64,000 bases of DNA from DASPWW01 sp963841715. Its GTDB lineage: Bacteria; Actinomycetota; Thermoleophilia; Solirubrobacterales; 70-9. A model generated the notes under the pieces. It saw only the letters and a list, made by a program, of their open reading frames with translations, was not told the origin of the DNA and did not search any database. Made by a program: the position numbers and the translations under genes. Numbering within the stretch: the stretch's first letter is position 1; each line of letters opens with the position of its first letter. Where the stretch lies: NCBI GenBank assembly GCA_963841715.1, contig CAWJDP010000003.1:1-64000 (forward strand), written 5' to 3'. This document shows, one piece after another, positions 26,034 through 33,905 of this stretch.

Positions 26034-27655
26034 ACGCTGTCGGCGTTGTAGGTATGCAGGCCGCACGCTCCCGCAAGCTCGGGTCCGAGCCGGCCGACGG
26101 GCACCTCTCGGTACTCATTTGAGCTCAGGGCCTCGATTCGGCTCAGCGTCACCCCGCCTCCGTAGCGGTGGGAGTTGTCCTGGCCGGGCCTGATCAGATC
26201 GCCGCCCCTCCGGAAGATCATCCCCGCCGGGCGTGCCCGGCGGATGTCGGTGACAACGGGGTTGAGTGGATGGGGGATCCAGGGCCCGCGGGGCGACTCG
26301 GCGGAGAACAGCAACAGCTCGCTCTTGACCGCCGAACCACGCTCGGACGGGTCGACGGCAACGAACAGCCACAGCGTCCCGTCGTGGTGCAGGACGGTGG
26401 GATCGCCGGCTGCCATTCCCTCGATCAGAACCTTCTCGAAGCGCCACTCGTCCGGGAACGCGTTCGCGTGGTAGAGGTCCAACTGTCCGGCCTGTGAGCT
26501 CTCCGGGATCATGAAGAGATCCCCCTCCCATTCGAACACGCACGGGTATGAGAGGTGGTGCTCGCGAGCGAGAGCGACTCTGCTGCGTTCGGACCTTGTG
26601 CCGGCGCCGATCCCCGCCGTCGAGATGACACCCTTGCGCTCGTCGTACGAATAGTCCTCGAAGAAGAGCCAGTGCCCCTCGCCGCGCTCGACGAGGAAGG
26701 GATCGGCGAGGAAGTGGTTGCGCGGGGTCGGGACGACCCGCAGGTCCTCCAGCGACTCGGCCAGGATGCCACCATGCGCACGGAAGCCCACATGCCAGTC
26801 CTCGCGCAGGAAGCGCTTCCGGAGCACCCTCCGCATGGCCCTCGCGACGACCCGTGACAGGTGCCGGACCAGCGTGGCCACTGACGGGAGCTCGCGCTCG
26901 ACGACCGGTCCCTCGACAGAGGAGGCGAGCCAGCGGGCGCGCGCCTCGAGCCCGTCCAAGCCGCAGCGGGGGAGCAGTCGTAGGCAGCGCAGCGGGAACC
27001 GCGCAACGGACCTGTGGGCATACACGCGAGCGCGATGGAGGGAAACCGAATGGGACGGCACGCAGGCGCGGTAGATGACGCGTGCGGGCGCCTCCTCGTC
27101 GAGCGCCACGAGGCTGACCTCGACCGGTCCCCCTCCCCTGTGGAGCTGCCAGAAGAATTGATGGCCCCCCGCTGATCGGTCAGGGTCGCCGAAGCGGACA
27201 ACCCAGAGGCCCTCCCGCGCGACGCCGCGCAGCTCATCCTCGAGGCTGGGCGCCCCGAGCAGGAGGACGACGTCCAACGACGCCTGGCGAAGGGCTGCGA
27301 GGCTCTCCGCGGCGAGCAGCGTGCGGCCGGCGCCCGAAGCTTGCTTGGCCAAGGCAAGGCGGACGGGGAGGCCCGCGCCGTCCGGAATCTCGCTCGCCGC
27401 CAACACGTCGTCGCCTGAGCCGAACAGGGAGCGGTCCGCATTCTCGTAGAGACGAAACAGTCGCCGCGCTGCGCCGGCCCCTCTCGCGCCGGTGGCCCGC
27501 CCGACCCAGGCGCTTGACACGCCCTCGGCAACGTAGAGGTTGAGATCGACGAACTCCGCGTCGGCCAAGTCTCGTACCGTGCTCACCTGCCAGCGCGGCG
27601 GATGGATCGAATCGAGCACCACGCCAACACGGAGGCCCGACTCCCCCGGACGCAC
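25916..27655 (-). CDS. GINT1-like glycosyltransferase-associated protein: formyltransferase-like N-domain plus beta-propeller
   Basis: 579 residues. The N-terminal ~230 start LRVGVVLDSIHPPRWQVSTV and include VVLLLGAPSLEDELRGVARE and LWVVRFGDPD, which recall the formyltransferase-like Rossmann domain. From about 270 to 540 repeated blades follow: HFLADPFLVERGEGHWLFFE, YPCVFEWEGDLFMIPESSQA, AGDPTVLHHDGTLWLFVAVD and RPAGMIFRRGGDLIRPGQDN. That matches the five-bladed domain found at the N-terminus of plant glucosamine inositolphosphorylceramide transferase 1. In bacteria such proteins occur in polysaccharide loci with unknown role. The tail (after about 545) is Arg/Ala-rich and read against the flippase gene. 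The assignment is by motif memory, not by a search. Confidence 0.65.
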   Translation of the reverse strand: MRPGESGLRVGVVLDSIHPPRWQVSTVRDLADAEFVDLNLYVAEGVSSAWVGRATGARGAGAARRLFRLYENADRSLFGSGDDVLAASEIPDGAGLPVRLALAKQASGAGRTLLAAESLAALRQASLDVVLLLGAPSLEDELRGVAREGLWVVRFGDPDRSAGGHQFFWQLHRGGGPVEVSLVALDEEAPARVIYRACVPSHSVSLHRARVYAHRSVARFPLRCLRLLPRCGLDGLEARARWLASSVEGPVVERELPSVATLVRHLSRVVARAMRRVLRKRFLREDWHVGFRAHGGILAESLEDLRVVPTPRNHFLADPFLVERGEGHWLFFEDYSYDERKGVISTAGIGAGTRSERSRVALAREHHLSYPCVFEWEGDLFMIPESSQAGQLDLYHANAFPDEWRFEKVLIEGMAAGDPTVLHHDGTLWLFVAVDPSERGSAVKSELLLFSAESPRGPWIPHPLNPVVTDIRRARPAGMIFRRGGDLIRPGQDNSHRYGGGVTLSRIEALSSNEYREVPVGRLGPELAGACGLHTYNADSVYETIDFQRSALRRPLWPNRRSAAAAPGTARRAASTSDP

Positions 27656-27715
27656 GAGTCTCAGAAGGTTGCGCGCATCAACACGACTCGGCTCACCGGC
27701 CCTGCACCGACAATC

Positions 27716-28774
27716 CTAGACCGAGGTCTCGATGACGGTGCCGGGCTTCGGCCACTCGAGCGCGACGATCACGACCAGCCCGCCGAGCAGGACCACGACC
27801 GATCCGGCGAGCGCCGCGGCCGGGCGCAACTGGAGCAGATCGGCGCCAACGAGGGTGAGCGCCGCCTGAGCCCCGGCGAGCACGAGCGCGACGCGTCGCG
27901 CCGATCCCAGCTTTCCGAGCAGCCGGTGAGTGAGGTGGTCACGCGCCCCGTCGTGGATCCGCGCTCCGCGGTGGAGCCGCGCGACGATCACCAGAGAGGT
28001 GTCGAGCGCCGGGAGTCCGACCAGGACCGCGGCGACGGGGAGCATCGCCCAGTCGAGGTCTCCACTGTTGGGGAGGTTCATGATCGCAGCGGCGATGACC
28101 ACGCCGATCGGCATGCTTCCCCCGTCGCCGAGGAAGATCCGCGCCGGGCTTGCGAGGTTTCGAGGCAGGAAGCCCAGGCAGGCGCCCGCAAGCGCGAGGG
28201 ACAGTGCCCCGAACGCGACATTTCCGCCGGTCGCGGAGAGAATCCCGAGTCCGGATGCCGATACGGCGGCGACGGTCGCGGCGGCTCCATCGATGTTGTC
28301 GATCAGGTTGCAGGCGTTGACGACGCCGAGCACGAAGACCACGGTGAGGACGAGGTTGGCCGCGGGGCTGCCGAACGCCGAGAATCCGAGGTCGCTCGAG
28401 AAGAGCACCACCCCCGCGCCGATCTCGGCCAGGATCCTCAGCAGCGGGCTTACGGTCATGCGGTCGTCGACCGTCCCGACGACGAACAGGACGAGCGCGC
28501 AGGCAACGACGGCGCCGAGGGCGCCGAGGCCGGCACCGAGGATCAGGGCGGCGGGGACGAAACCCCCCATCAGCGCGGCTCCTCCCAGATAGGGGGTCGC
28601 CCGTTTATGGCCCTTGTAGCCCCGCGGGAGGTCGTAGAAGTCGGTTCGATTCGCGATGCGAATCGCGACCGGGACGGCAAGCCAAGTGAATGAGAGCGCT
28701 ACGGCAAACGCCGCTGCGAGTCGCCACTCATCCGGCAACGTGATCTGCCTCTCCCACCCCGACTCGCAAGCCAT
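27716..28774 (-). CDS. Polyisoprenyl-phosphate HexNAc-1-phosphate transferase (WecA/TagO/MraY family)
   Basis: 352 residues, about 10 transmembrane helices. Family motifs in order: HKRATPYLGGAALMGG, the Mg-binding VGTVDDRMTVSPLLRIL, NACNLIDNIDGAA (catalytic Asp pair), FLGDGGSMPIG and the cytoplasmic HDGARDHLTHRLL. It transfers a sugar-1-phosphate from a UDP-sugar to undecaprenyl phosphate, the committed first step of Wzx/Wzy polysaccharide assembly, which makes it the likely initiating enzyme of this locus. ATG 28774 lies 47 bases inside the upstream SDR gene, so the two are co-transcribed; a start slightly downstream is possible. Confidence 0.88.
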   Translation of the reverse strand: MACESGWERQITLPDEWRLAAAFAVALSFTWLAVPVAIRIANRTDFYDLPRGYKGHKRATPYLGGAALMGGFVPAALILGAGLGALGAVVACALVLFVVGTVDDRMTVSPLLRILAEIGAGVVLFSSDLGFSAFGSPAANLVLTVVFVLGVVNACNLIDNIDGAAATVAAVSASGLGILSATGGNVAFGALSLALAGACLGFLPRNLASPARIFLGDGGSMPIGVVIAAAIMNLPNSGDLDWAMLPVAAVLVGLPALDTSLVIVARLHRGARIHDGARDHLTHRLLGKLGSARRVALVLAGAQAALTLVGADLLQLRPAAALAGSVVVLLGGLVVIVALEWPKPGTVIETSV

Positions 28775-29768
28775 CCGCGTCCTGCCCAGCGCCGAGCGCC
28801 TGGCTCGCCCTCTCGTAGTCGATCACGTCGTCGACCGCGCGCTCGATCGGATGAGCCGCCTCCCAGCCCACAAGCCGCGAGATCGCCGACGTGTCCGGTC
28901 TGCGAAAGCCCAGCTCCTCAAATCCCTCCGCGAACGCCTCCTCGTAGGGCACGAGCCGGATCGACGAGTCGGATCCCGTCCGCTCGATCACCTTCCGGGC
29001 AAGGTCGACGATGCTGATGGGTACCGAGCTCCCGACGTTGAACACTGCGCCGGCCGCTTCGGAGCAGTCGATAAGCCGCTCGAGCGCGTCCACCGTGTCG
29101 CGCACATGAGTGAAGCACCGGCGTTGAGCTCCATCCCCGTAGACGGTGAGGTCCTCTCCCGCCAGCGCCTGCTGGACGAAACGCGGGAGGACCATGCCGT
29201 AGACGCCTGTCTGGCGCGGACCGACCGTGTTGAACAGGCGCGCGACGACCATCTCCGCCCCCTGCTCCCGATGGTGGCCGAACGCGAGCGCCTCGCCGAA
29301 CGCCTTCGCGGTCGCGTAGTTCCAGCGCGCAACCGATGGCGCTCCGAGCAACCGGTCCGAGTCCTCGCGGACGGCATCGTCCTGGAGCTTGCCGTAGATC
29401 TCGGAGGTCGAGGTGAACAAGAGGCGGCGGTCGTGGCGAGCGGCAGCGGCTGTGACGACGTCAGCACCACGCACGATCCGCTGAAGGCACTGCAGCGGCG
29501 CATCGACGACGAGCTTGACTCCCACGGTCGAGGCGAGGTGAAAGCACCTGTCGACCGACGCCATGCAATCGTCGACGAGGTCCGCGTCCAGCACTGAGCC
29601 CTCGATCAGTCCCGCGCGGCTATCCCTTCCCTCGAGAAGATGCTCCACGTTCTTTCGGCTGCCGGTGCTGAGGTCGTCGAGGATCAACGCCTCGTCGCCC
29701 CGCCCAACCAGCGCGTCGGAGAGATGCGACCCGATGAATCCCGCGCCTCCTGTGATCAGATATCTCAT
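28728..29768 (-). CDS. NAD-dependent nucleotide-sugar SDR (UDP-glucuronate decarboxylase/epimerase-like)
   Basis: 346 residues. MRYLITGGAGFIGSHLSDAL is the NAD site, and ILDDLSTGSRKN ends beta-2. TSTSEIYG carries the catalytic Ser/Thr, and WNYATAKAFGEALAFGHH the Tyr-x3-Lys pair. LFNTVGPRQTGVYGMVLPRF and VYGDGAQRRCFTHVRDTVDA are typical of UDP-glucuronate decarboxylase and UDP-glucose epimerase relatives. The product is probably a UDP-pentose or epimerised hexose used by the transferases of this locus. The last ~25 residues (GAGQDADGLRVG) are outside the fold and overlap the WecA-like gene. Its start codon is part of a repeated motif described at 29767-29808. Confidence 0.85.
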   Translation of the reverse strand: MRYLITGGAGFIGSHLSDALVGRGDEALILDDLSTGSRKNVEHLLEGRDSRAGLIEGSVLDADLVDDCMASVDRCFHLASTVGVKLVVDAPLQCLQRIVRGADVVTAAAARHDRRLLFTSTSEIYGKLQDDAVREDSDRLLGAPSVARWNYATAKAFGEALAFGHHREQGAEMVVARLFNTVGPRQTGVYGMVLPRFVQQALAGEDLTVYGDGAQRRCFTHVRDTVDALERLIDCSEAAGAVFNVGSSVPISIVDLARKVIERTGSDSSIRLVPYEEAFAEGFEELGFRRPDTSAISRLVGWEAAHPIERAVDDVIDYERASQALGAGQDADGLRVGVGEADHVAG

Positions 29769-29808
29769 GGCACGGTCGCGTTGGATCTCAAGATGGCACG
29801 GTCTTGAG
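29767..29808. repeat. Direct 11-bp repeat plus inverted repeat upstream of the SDR gene
   Basis: ATGGCACGGTC occurs at 29767-29777, where it overlaps the minus-strand start codon, and again at 29793-29803. The second copy lies within CTCAAGA (29787-29793), eight bases, TCTTGAG (29802-29808), a perfect 7-bp inverted repeat. Placement in the promoter/leader of the SDR-WecA operon suggests a regulator site or a small RNA hairpin. Confidence 0.45.
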
Positions 29809-29846
29809 GTGTGTGATTGACGCCTAACTCCCGACGGCTCTGACTC

Positions 29847-29870
29847 CGCGGGCCGATGAATTGACCCGCG
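29847..29870 (-). terminator. Hairpin downstream of lysS (possible terminator)
   Basis: CGCGGG (29847-29852), a 12-base loop and CCCGCG (29865-29870) form a six-pair stem about 70 bases past the lysS stop. No U-run follows, as is usual for actinobacterial terminators. Confidence 0.3.
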
Positions 29871-29941
29871 ACTACACGAGCATATCTAACGGTCAGCAGG
29901 GAGGTCGCACCTGACTCCGAAAGGCCAGGACGGCCGAAGAG

Positions 29942-31420
29942 CTAGCTCCGCATCGCGGGGAACAGGAGCACCTCGCGCACCGTCCGCGCCCCGGTCAGCA
30001 GCATCACCAGCCGGTCGATCCCGAGGCCAACCCCGGCGGTCGGCGGCATCCCGTATTCGAGCGCCTCGAGGAACGCCTCGTCGAACGGCTGCGTCTCGCG
30101 GTCGCCGCGCTCGGTCTCGGTGCGCTGGGCCTCGAACCGCCGCCGCTGCTCGTCGGGGTCGTTGAGCTCCGAGAACGCGTTCGAGATCTCGACCCCGCCG
30201 AGGAACGCCTCCCAGCGCTCTACGAGCCGCTCGTCCTCGCGGTGGGTCTTCGCGAACGGAGACAGCTCGACCGGGTAGTCGAGGATGAACGTCGGGTCGG
30301 CGAGCTCGGGCTCGACCGTCTTCGTCAGCAGCCCGTCGACGAGCTTGCCCCAGCCCTCGGTCTCGTCGGCCTCGGAGCCCATCGCCGCGGCGAGCTCGTC
30401 GCGGCTCGGGTGCTCGAGGATGTCGATCCCGGCGCGCTCGCGAATCGCATCGCGGAGCGTGACGCGCCGCCACGGCGGCGCGAGGTCGATCGTGCGCCCG
30501 TCGCGCTCGATCTTCGTCGTCCCGAGGACGGTCTCGGCGACGTGGGAGACGAGCTGCTCGAGGCGCCCCGCGGCGTCGGAGTAGTCGGCGTAGGCCTCGT
30601 ACCACTCGAGCATCGTGAACTCGGGGTTGTGCTTGTGCGAGATGCCCTCGTTGCGGAAGTCCTTGCCGAGCTCGTAGACGCGCTCGATGCCCCCGACGAC
30701 GCAGCGCTTCAGATACAGCTCGGTCGCGATCCGAAGGTACAGGTCGCGGTCGAGCGCGTTGTGGTGGGTCGTGAACGGCTCCGCGAGCGCCCCGCCGTAC
30801 AGCGGCTGCAGCACCGGGGTCTCGACCTCGAGAAAGCCGCGCTCGTCCAGCCAGGCGCGGACCGCGCTCACGACCCTCGCCCGCAGCTCGAACAGCTCGC
30901 GCGCCTCGGGGTTCGCGATCAGGTCGAGCTCGCGGCGGCGGTACCGGGTCTCGACGTCCTCGAGCCCGTGGTACTTGTCGGGCGGGGGGCGGAGCGTCTT
31001 CGCGAGCAGCGCCCAGTCCTCCACGCGCAGCGTCAGCTCGCCGGTCCGGGTCGCGAACGCGGTCCCCTCGATGCCGACGATGTCGCCGAGGTCGAGCCCG
31101 ACGAGCCCGTGGTGCGACTCGTCGCCGAGCACGTCGGCGCGCGCCTGGAGCTGGATCTGGCCGCTGCGGTCGCGGAGGTCGAGGAACGCCGAGCCGCCGT
31201 GGCCGCGGCGGGCCGCAATCCGGCCGGCGACGCGGTGGCGCGCGTCGGTCTCCTCGCCGGCACCGAGGCCCTCGTGGGCCGCGCGCACGTCGACGATCTC
31301 CTCGCGCCGCTCGAAGGTGTGCGGAAACGGGTCCACCCCCTGTCCGCGCAGCCGCTCGAGCTTCTCCCGCCGCTCGGCGAGCACATCGCTCGCGCCGTGC
31401 TCCTCGCTCTCGGCCGTCAT
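29942..31420 (-). CDS. lysS: Lysyl-tRNA synthetase, class II
   Basis: 492 residues, close to the usual ~500. The N-terminal OB-fold domain contains VAGRIAARRGHGGSAFLDLR and SGQIQLQARADVLG. The class II catalytic core has FLEVETPVLQPLYGGALAEP (motif 1 region), FRNEGISHKHNPEFTMLEWY (motif 2) and TAGVGLGIDRLVMLLTGA (motif 3 with the ATP-binding Arg). It charges tRNA-Lys in the cytoplasm. It starts at ATG 31420, six bases after a TAGGCT element that lies just past the greA stop, so it has its own leaderless promoter although it follows greA by 28 bases. Confidence 0.97.
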   Translation of the reverse strand: MTAESEEHGASDVLAERREKLERLRGQGVDPFPHTFERREEIVDVRAAHEGLGAGEETDARHRVAGRIAARRGHGGSAFLDLRDRSGQIQLQARADVLGDESHHGLVGLDLGDIVGIEGTAFATRTGELTLRVEDWALLAKTLRPPPDKYHGLEDVETRYRRRELDLIANPEARELFELRARVVSAVRAWLDERGFLEVETPVLQPLYGGALAEPFTTHHNALDRDLYLRIATELYLKRCVVGGIERVYELGKDFRNEGISHKHNPEFTMLEWYEAYADYSDAAGRLEQLVSHVAETVLGTTKIERDGRTIDLAPPWRRVTLRDAIRERAGIDILEHPSRDELAAAMGSEADETEGWGKLVDGLLTKTVEPELADPTFILDYPVELSPFAKTHREDERLVERWEAFLGGVEISNAFSELNDPDEQRRRFEAQRTETERGDRETQPFDEAFLEALEYGMPPTAGVGLGIDRLVMLLTGARTVREVLLFPAMRS

Positions 31421-31426
31421 CGGCCG

Positions 31427-31432
31427 AGCCTA
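31427..31432 (-). promoter_or_regulatory. -10 hexamer TAGGCT, leaderless promoter of lysS
   Basis: TAGGCT on the minus strand, then six bases, then ATG 31420. It lies in the 28-base gap between greA and lysS. Confidence 0.55.
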
Positions 31433-31448
31433 ATCACTGCGGCGAGGG

Positions 31449-31925
31449 TCAGGCTTCGATCTTCGTGATCTTGAGCTTCTTCTTCGGGCCGCGAGGGACG
31501 TCGATCGTGACGATGTCGCCCTTCTTGTGGCCGACGAGCGCGCTGCCGATTGGAGACTCGTTCGAGAGCTTCTGCTCGGCGGGATTGGCCTCCGCGGACC
31601 CGACGATCTGGAACTTGCGCGAGTCACCGGACTTCTGGTCCTTGACGTGAACCTTGACGCCGACCTGAACGATCTCAGTGTCGACCGTCTTCTCGTCGAT
31701 CACCGTGGAGCGACGCACCCTCTCCTCGAGCTGGGAGATCCGCTGCTCGATCATCGCCTGCTCGTTCTTGGCGTCGTCGTACTCGGCGTTCTCGGCGATG
31801 TCGCCGAACTCGCGAGCCTCCTTGATCCGCTCGGCGACCTCGCGCCGCCGCACGGTCTGGAGGTGCTCCAATTCCTCCTTGAGCCTCTCGAGCCCCTCGG
31901 GGGTGATCAGCGCTTCACGGGACAC
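31449..31925 (-). CDS. greA: Transcription elongation factor GreA
   Basis: 158 residues from GTG 31925, the same length as the E. coli protein. GGAGACGAG precedes the start at a usable distance. The N-terminal coiled coil begins ALITPEGLERLKEELEHLQT and its acidic tip is in FGDIAENAEYDDAKNEQAMI, where the Asp and Glu residues reach into RNA polymerase to stimulate cleavage of backtracked transcripts. The C-terminal FKBP-like domain contains QIVGSAEANPAEQKLSNESP and GSALVGHKKGDIVTIDVP. The track allows an upstream extension, but that region is Arg-rich leader sequence. A TATAAT promoter lies about 120 bases upstream. Confidence 0.96.
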   Translation of the reverse strand: MSREALITPEGLERLKEELEHLQTVRRREVAERIKEAREFGDIAENAEYDDAKNEQAMIEQRISQLEERVRRSTVIDEKTVDTEIVQVGVKVHVKDQKSGDSRKFQIVGSAEANPAEQKLSNESPIGSALVGHKKGDIVTIDVPRGPKKKLKITKIEA

Positions 31926-32048
31926 TGTGAACTCGTCTCCTCGTCTCCGGTTTCGGAATCGACACCGCCTGGCGTGCGAACCCGCCTCCTCACGAATAAC
32001 GCCCGAAAGCGGCTCGTGCGGAGCTCGCTGTCTCGGGCAAGGCGGGCG

Positions 32049-32054
32049 ATTATA
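32049..32054 (-). promoter_or_regulatory. -10 box TATAAT upstream of greA
   Basis: A perfect TATAAT on the minus strand in the 160-base gap between dusB and greA. TTCGGG lies about 18 bases further upstream as a weak -35. The predicted leader to GTG 31925 is about 115 bases and contains a Shine-Dalgarno, so greA is a leadered gene. Confidence 0.6.
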
Positions 32055-32085
32055 GCGAGGCCGAAAACGGGCCCCGAAAGCGCGC

Positions 32086-33126
32086 TCAGCCGTGCATCGG
32101 AGCCGCCGCAATCCCCGCAAACAGGCGGTTTCCGTCGCGCTCGGCGATCAGCTCACCGAGCAGAACCCGCGCCTCGTCGAGCGACTCGGTGCGCTGGAAC
32201 GCGTCGCCCTCGCGGCGGGGTACGCCGAGCCGCTCGATGTACCAGGGATAGAACTTGCGCAGCTGGCGCGCGGCGCGCTCGGGGCCGAAGTGCTCGGCCG
32301 CGCGGTCCATCGTCCACAGGAGCTCGGAGACGATCTCCTCGCTCGACGGGGGCGCGGAGCGCTCTCCCAGCAGCCGCTCGAAGATCCACGGGTTGCCAAG
32401 CGACCCGCGGGCGATCATCACCGCGTCGGCGCCCGACGCGACGTAGGCGGCGCGGGCGCGCTCCGCAGTCGACAGCCCCCCGGAGACGATCACCGGGACG
32501 TCGACCCGCGCGGTGAGCTCACGGACGAGCGCGTAGTCGGGATCCCCCGCATGATGGGTCGCGGCGGGCCGCGGGTGGAGCGCGATCGCGGCGACGCCGG
32601 CGCGCTCGGCGAGCGCGACGGCGAGCTCGGCGCCGGAGCGGTCGCCAGGCTCGAGGCCCGAGCGCAGCTTCACGGTCACCGGCCGTCCTCCGCCCTCGCG
32701 CGCGGCGTCGGCGAGCGCGATCGCGAGCTCGGGGTCGCGCAGCAGCGCGGCGCCGGCCCCCGTCTTGCAGACCTTGCGCACAGGGCAGCCCATGTTGATG
32801 TCGATCACGTCGGCGCCGGCGGCGGCGGCGATCGCGGCGGCGGAGCGCATCACGTCCGGGTCGTGGCCGAACAGCTGCATCGACACGGGGTGCTCCTCCG
32901 GATGAATGGCGAGCAGCTCGCGCAGCGTGCGCTCGTTGCGGTGGTGAAGCGCGAAGCTCGAGACCATCTCCGAGACGGCGAGCCCGGCGCCGTGGCGGCG
33001 CGCCTGCATGCGCACGAACCAGCTCCCGATCCCCGCCAGCGGCGCAAGCAGAACGCGGTTCGCGATCTCGACGTTGCCGATCCGGAACGACGCCGTCAGC
33101 GGGGCCTGGTCACGCATTGCGCTCAT
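32086..33126 (-). CDS. dusB: tRNA-dihydrouridine synthase (DusB-like)
   Basis: 346 residues. A flavin-dependent TIM barrel that reduces uridine in tRNA D-loops. Visible signatures: LLAPLAGIGSWFVRMQARRH (FMN-binding start), DVIDINMGCPVRKVCKTGAG with the catalytic Cys, VTVKLRSGLEPGDR, ALHPRPAATHHAGDPDY and VIVSGGLSTAERARAA with ADAVMIARGSLGNPW. The C-terminal helical domain starts near residue 255. It overlaps coaX by 17 bases, and the coaX-dusB order suggests one operon. The B paralogue assignment rests on context; actinobacteria usually have a single Dus of this type. Confidence 0.92.
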   Translation of the reverse strand: MSAMRDQAPLTASFRIGNVEIANRVLLAPLAGIGSWFVRMQARRHGAGLAVSEMVSSFALHHRNERTLRELLAIHPEEHPVSMQLFGHDPDVMRSAAAIAAAAGADVIDINMGCPVRKVCKTGAGAALLRDPELAIALADAAREGGGRPVTVKLRSGLEPGDRSGAELAVALAERAGVAAIALHPRPAATHHAGDPDYALVRELTARVDVPVIVSGGLSTAERARAAYVASGADAVMIARGSLGNPWIFERLLGERSAPPSSEEIVSELLWTMDRAAEHFGPERAARQLRKFYPWYIERLGVPRREGDAFQRTESLDEARVLLGELIAERDGNRLFAGIAAAPMHG

Positions 33127-33874
33127 GGATCAGCCTCAGCCCGGTCAGCGTCAGCAGGTCGTCGACGTCGTCGATCGTCTCGCAGAACGGCGCGATCACG
33201 GCCGCGAGCCCGCCCGTCGCGACGAACGTCGGATCGTCCTTGAGCTCCTCGGCGATCCGCCGCGAGAGGCCGTCGATCAGTCCCGCGAACCCGTACACGA
33301 CCCCGGAGTGAATCGCCGCCTGGGTGTTGCGCCCGATCACCTGCTGCGGCTTCGAGAGGTCGATCCTGGGGAGCTTCGCGGTGCGCTCGGTCAGCGCCTC
33401 GGTCGAGATCTCGACTCCGGGCGCGATCACCCCGCCCAGGTAGTCGCCGCCCTCGGAGACGACGTCGAAGTTGCTCGAGGTCCCGAAGTCGACGGTGACG
33501 CAGGCGCCGCCGACACGGTCGTAGGCGGCGACCGCGTTGACGAGCCGGTCCGTCCCCAGCTCGCGCGGGTTGTCGATCTTGATCGCCATCCCGGTCTTCA
33601 GGTTCGGACCGACGATCAGGCACTCGGCGCCCATGTGGCGCATGCACATCTCCGAGTACGCGTGGGCGAGCTGCGGCACGACGGTCGAGACGATCGTCGC
33701 GTCAACCTCCTCGAGCTCGGTCCCATTGAGCCCGAGCAGGCTCGAGATCGTGATCACGAGCGCGTCGGCGGTCGCGCTCTTCTCGGTCGCAAGGCGCCAG
33801 TGCTCGGCAAGCTCCCGACCAGCGAAGAGCCCGAGGTGCGTCTGTGTGTTGCCGACGTCGGCTGCGAGCAGCAC
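33110..33874 (-). CDS. coaX: Type III pantothenate kinase
   Basis: 254 residues, the usual size. It catalyses the first step of coenzyme A synthesis. Motifs: ADVGNTQTHLGLFAG (phosphate-1 loop with Asp), NPRELGTDRLVNAVAAYDRV (GTDR motif), CVTVDFGTSSNFDVVSEGGD with the second Asp, YLGGVIAPGVEISTEAL, and VVYGFAGLIDGLSRRI near the ATP site. It starts at GTG 33874. Upstream is the divergent GST-like gene with only 31 bases between starts, so the promoters overlap. Downstream it overlaps dusB. The family needs a monovalent cation and is insensitive to CoA feedback. Confidence 0.95.
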   Translation of the reverse strand: MLLAADVGNTQTHLGLFAGRELAEHWRLATEKSATADALVITISSLLGLNGTELEEVDATIVSTVVPQLAHAYSEMCMRHMGAECLIVGPNLKTGMAIKIDNPRELGTDRLVNAVAAYDRVGGACVTVDFGTSSNFDVVSEGGDYLGGVIAPGVEISTEALTERTAKLPRIDLSKPQQVIGRNTQAAIHSGVVYGFAGLIDGLSRRIAEELKDDPTFVATGGLAAVIAPFCETIDDVDDLLTLTGLRLIHERNA

Positions 33875-33892
33875 GGGGAGGAGATGCTGGCA

Positions 33893-33898
33893 TAGGAT
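33893..33898 (+). promoter_or_regulatory. -10 hexamer TAGGAT, leaderless promoter of the GST-like gene
   Basis: TAGGAT, seven bases, then GTG 33906. It lies in the short divergent gap with coaX. Confidence 0.55.
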
Positions 33899-33905
33899 GG
33901 GCGCC

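Noticed and set aside
24465..26066. A 533-residue minus-strand frame opposite the flippase
   Set aside because: Arg/Glu/His-rich shadow; the plus-strand frame has membrane helices and the flippase pattern.
29769..29941. A tRNA gene between the SDR gene and lysS
   Set aside because: No T-loop GTTCRA motif or cloverleaf on either strand; only the repeats and a hairpin are seen.
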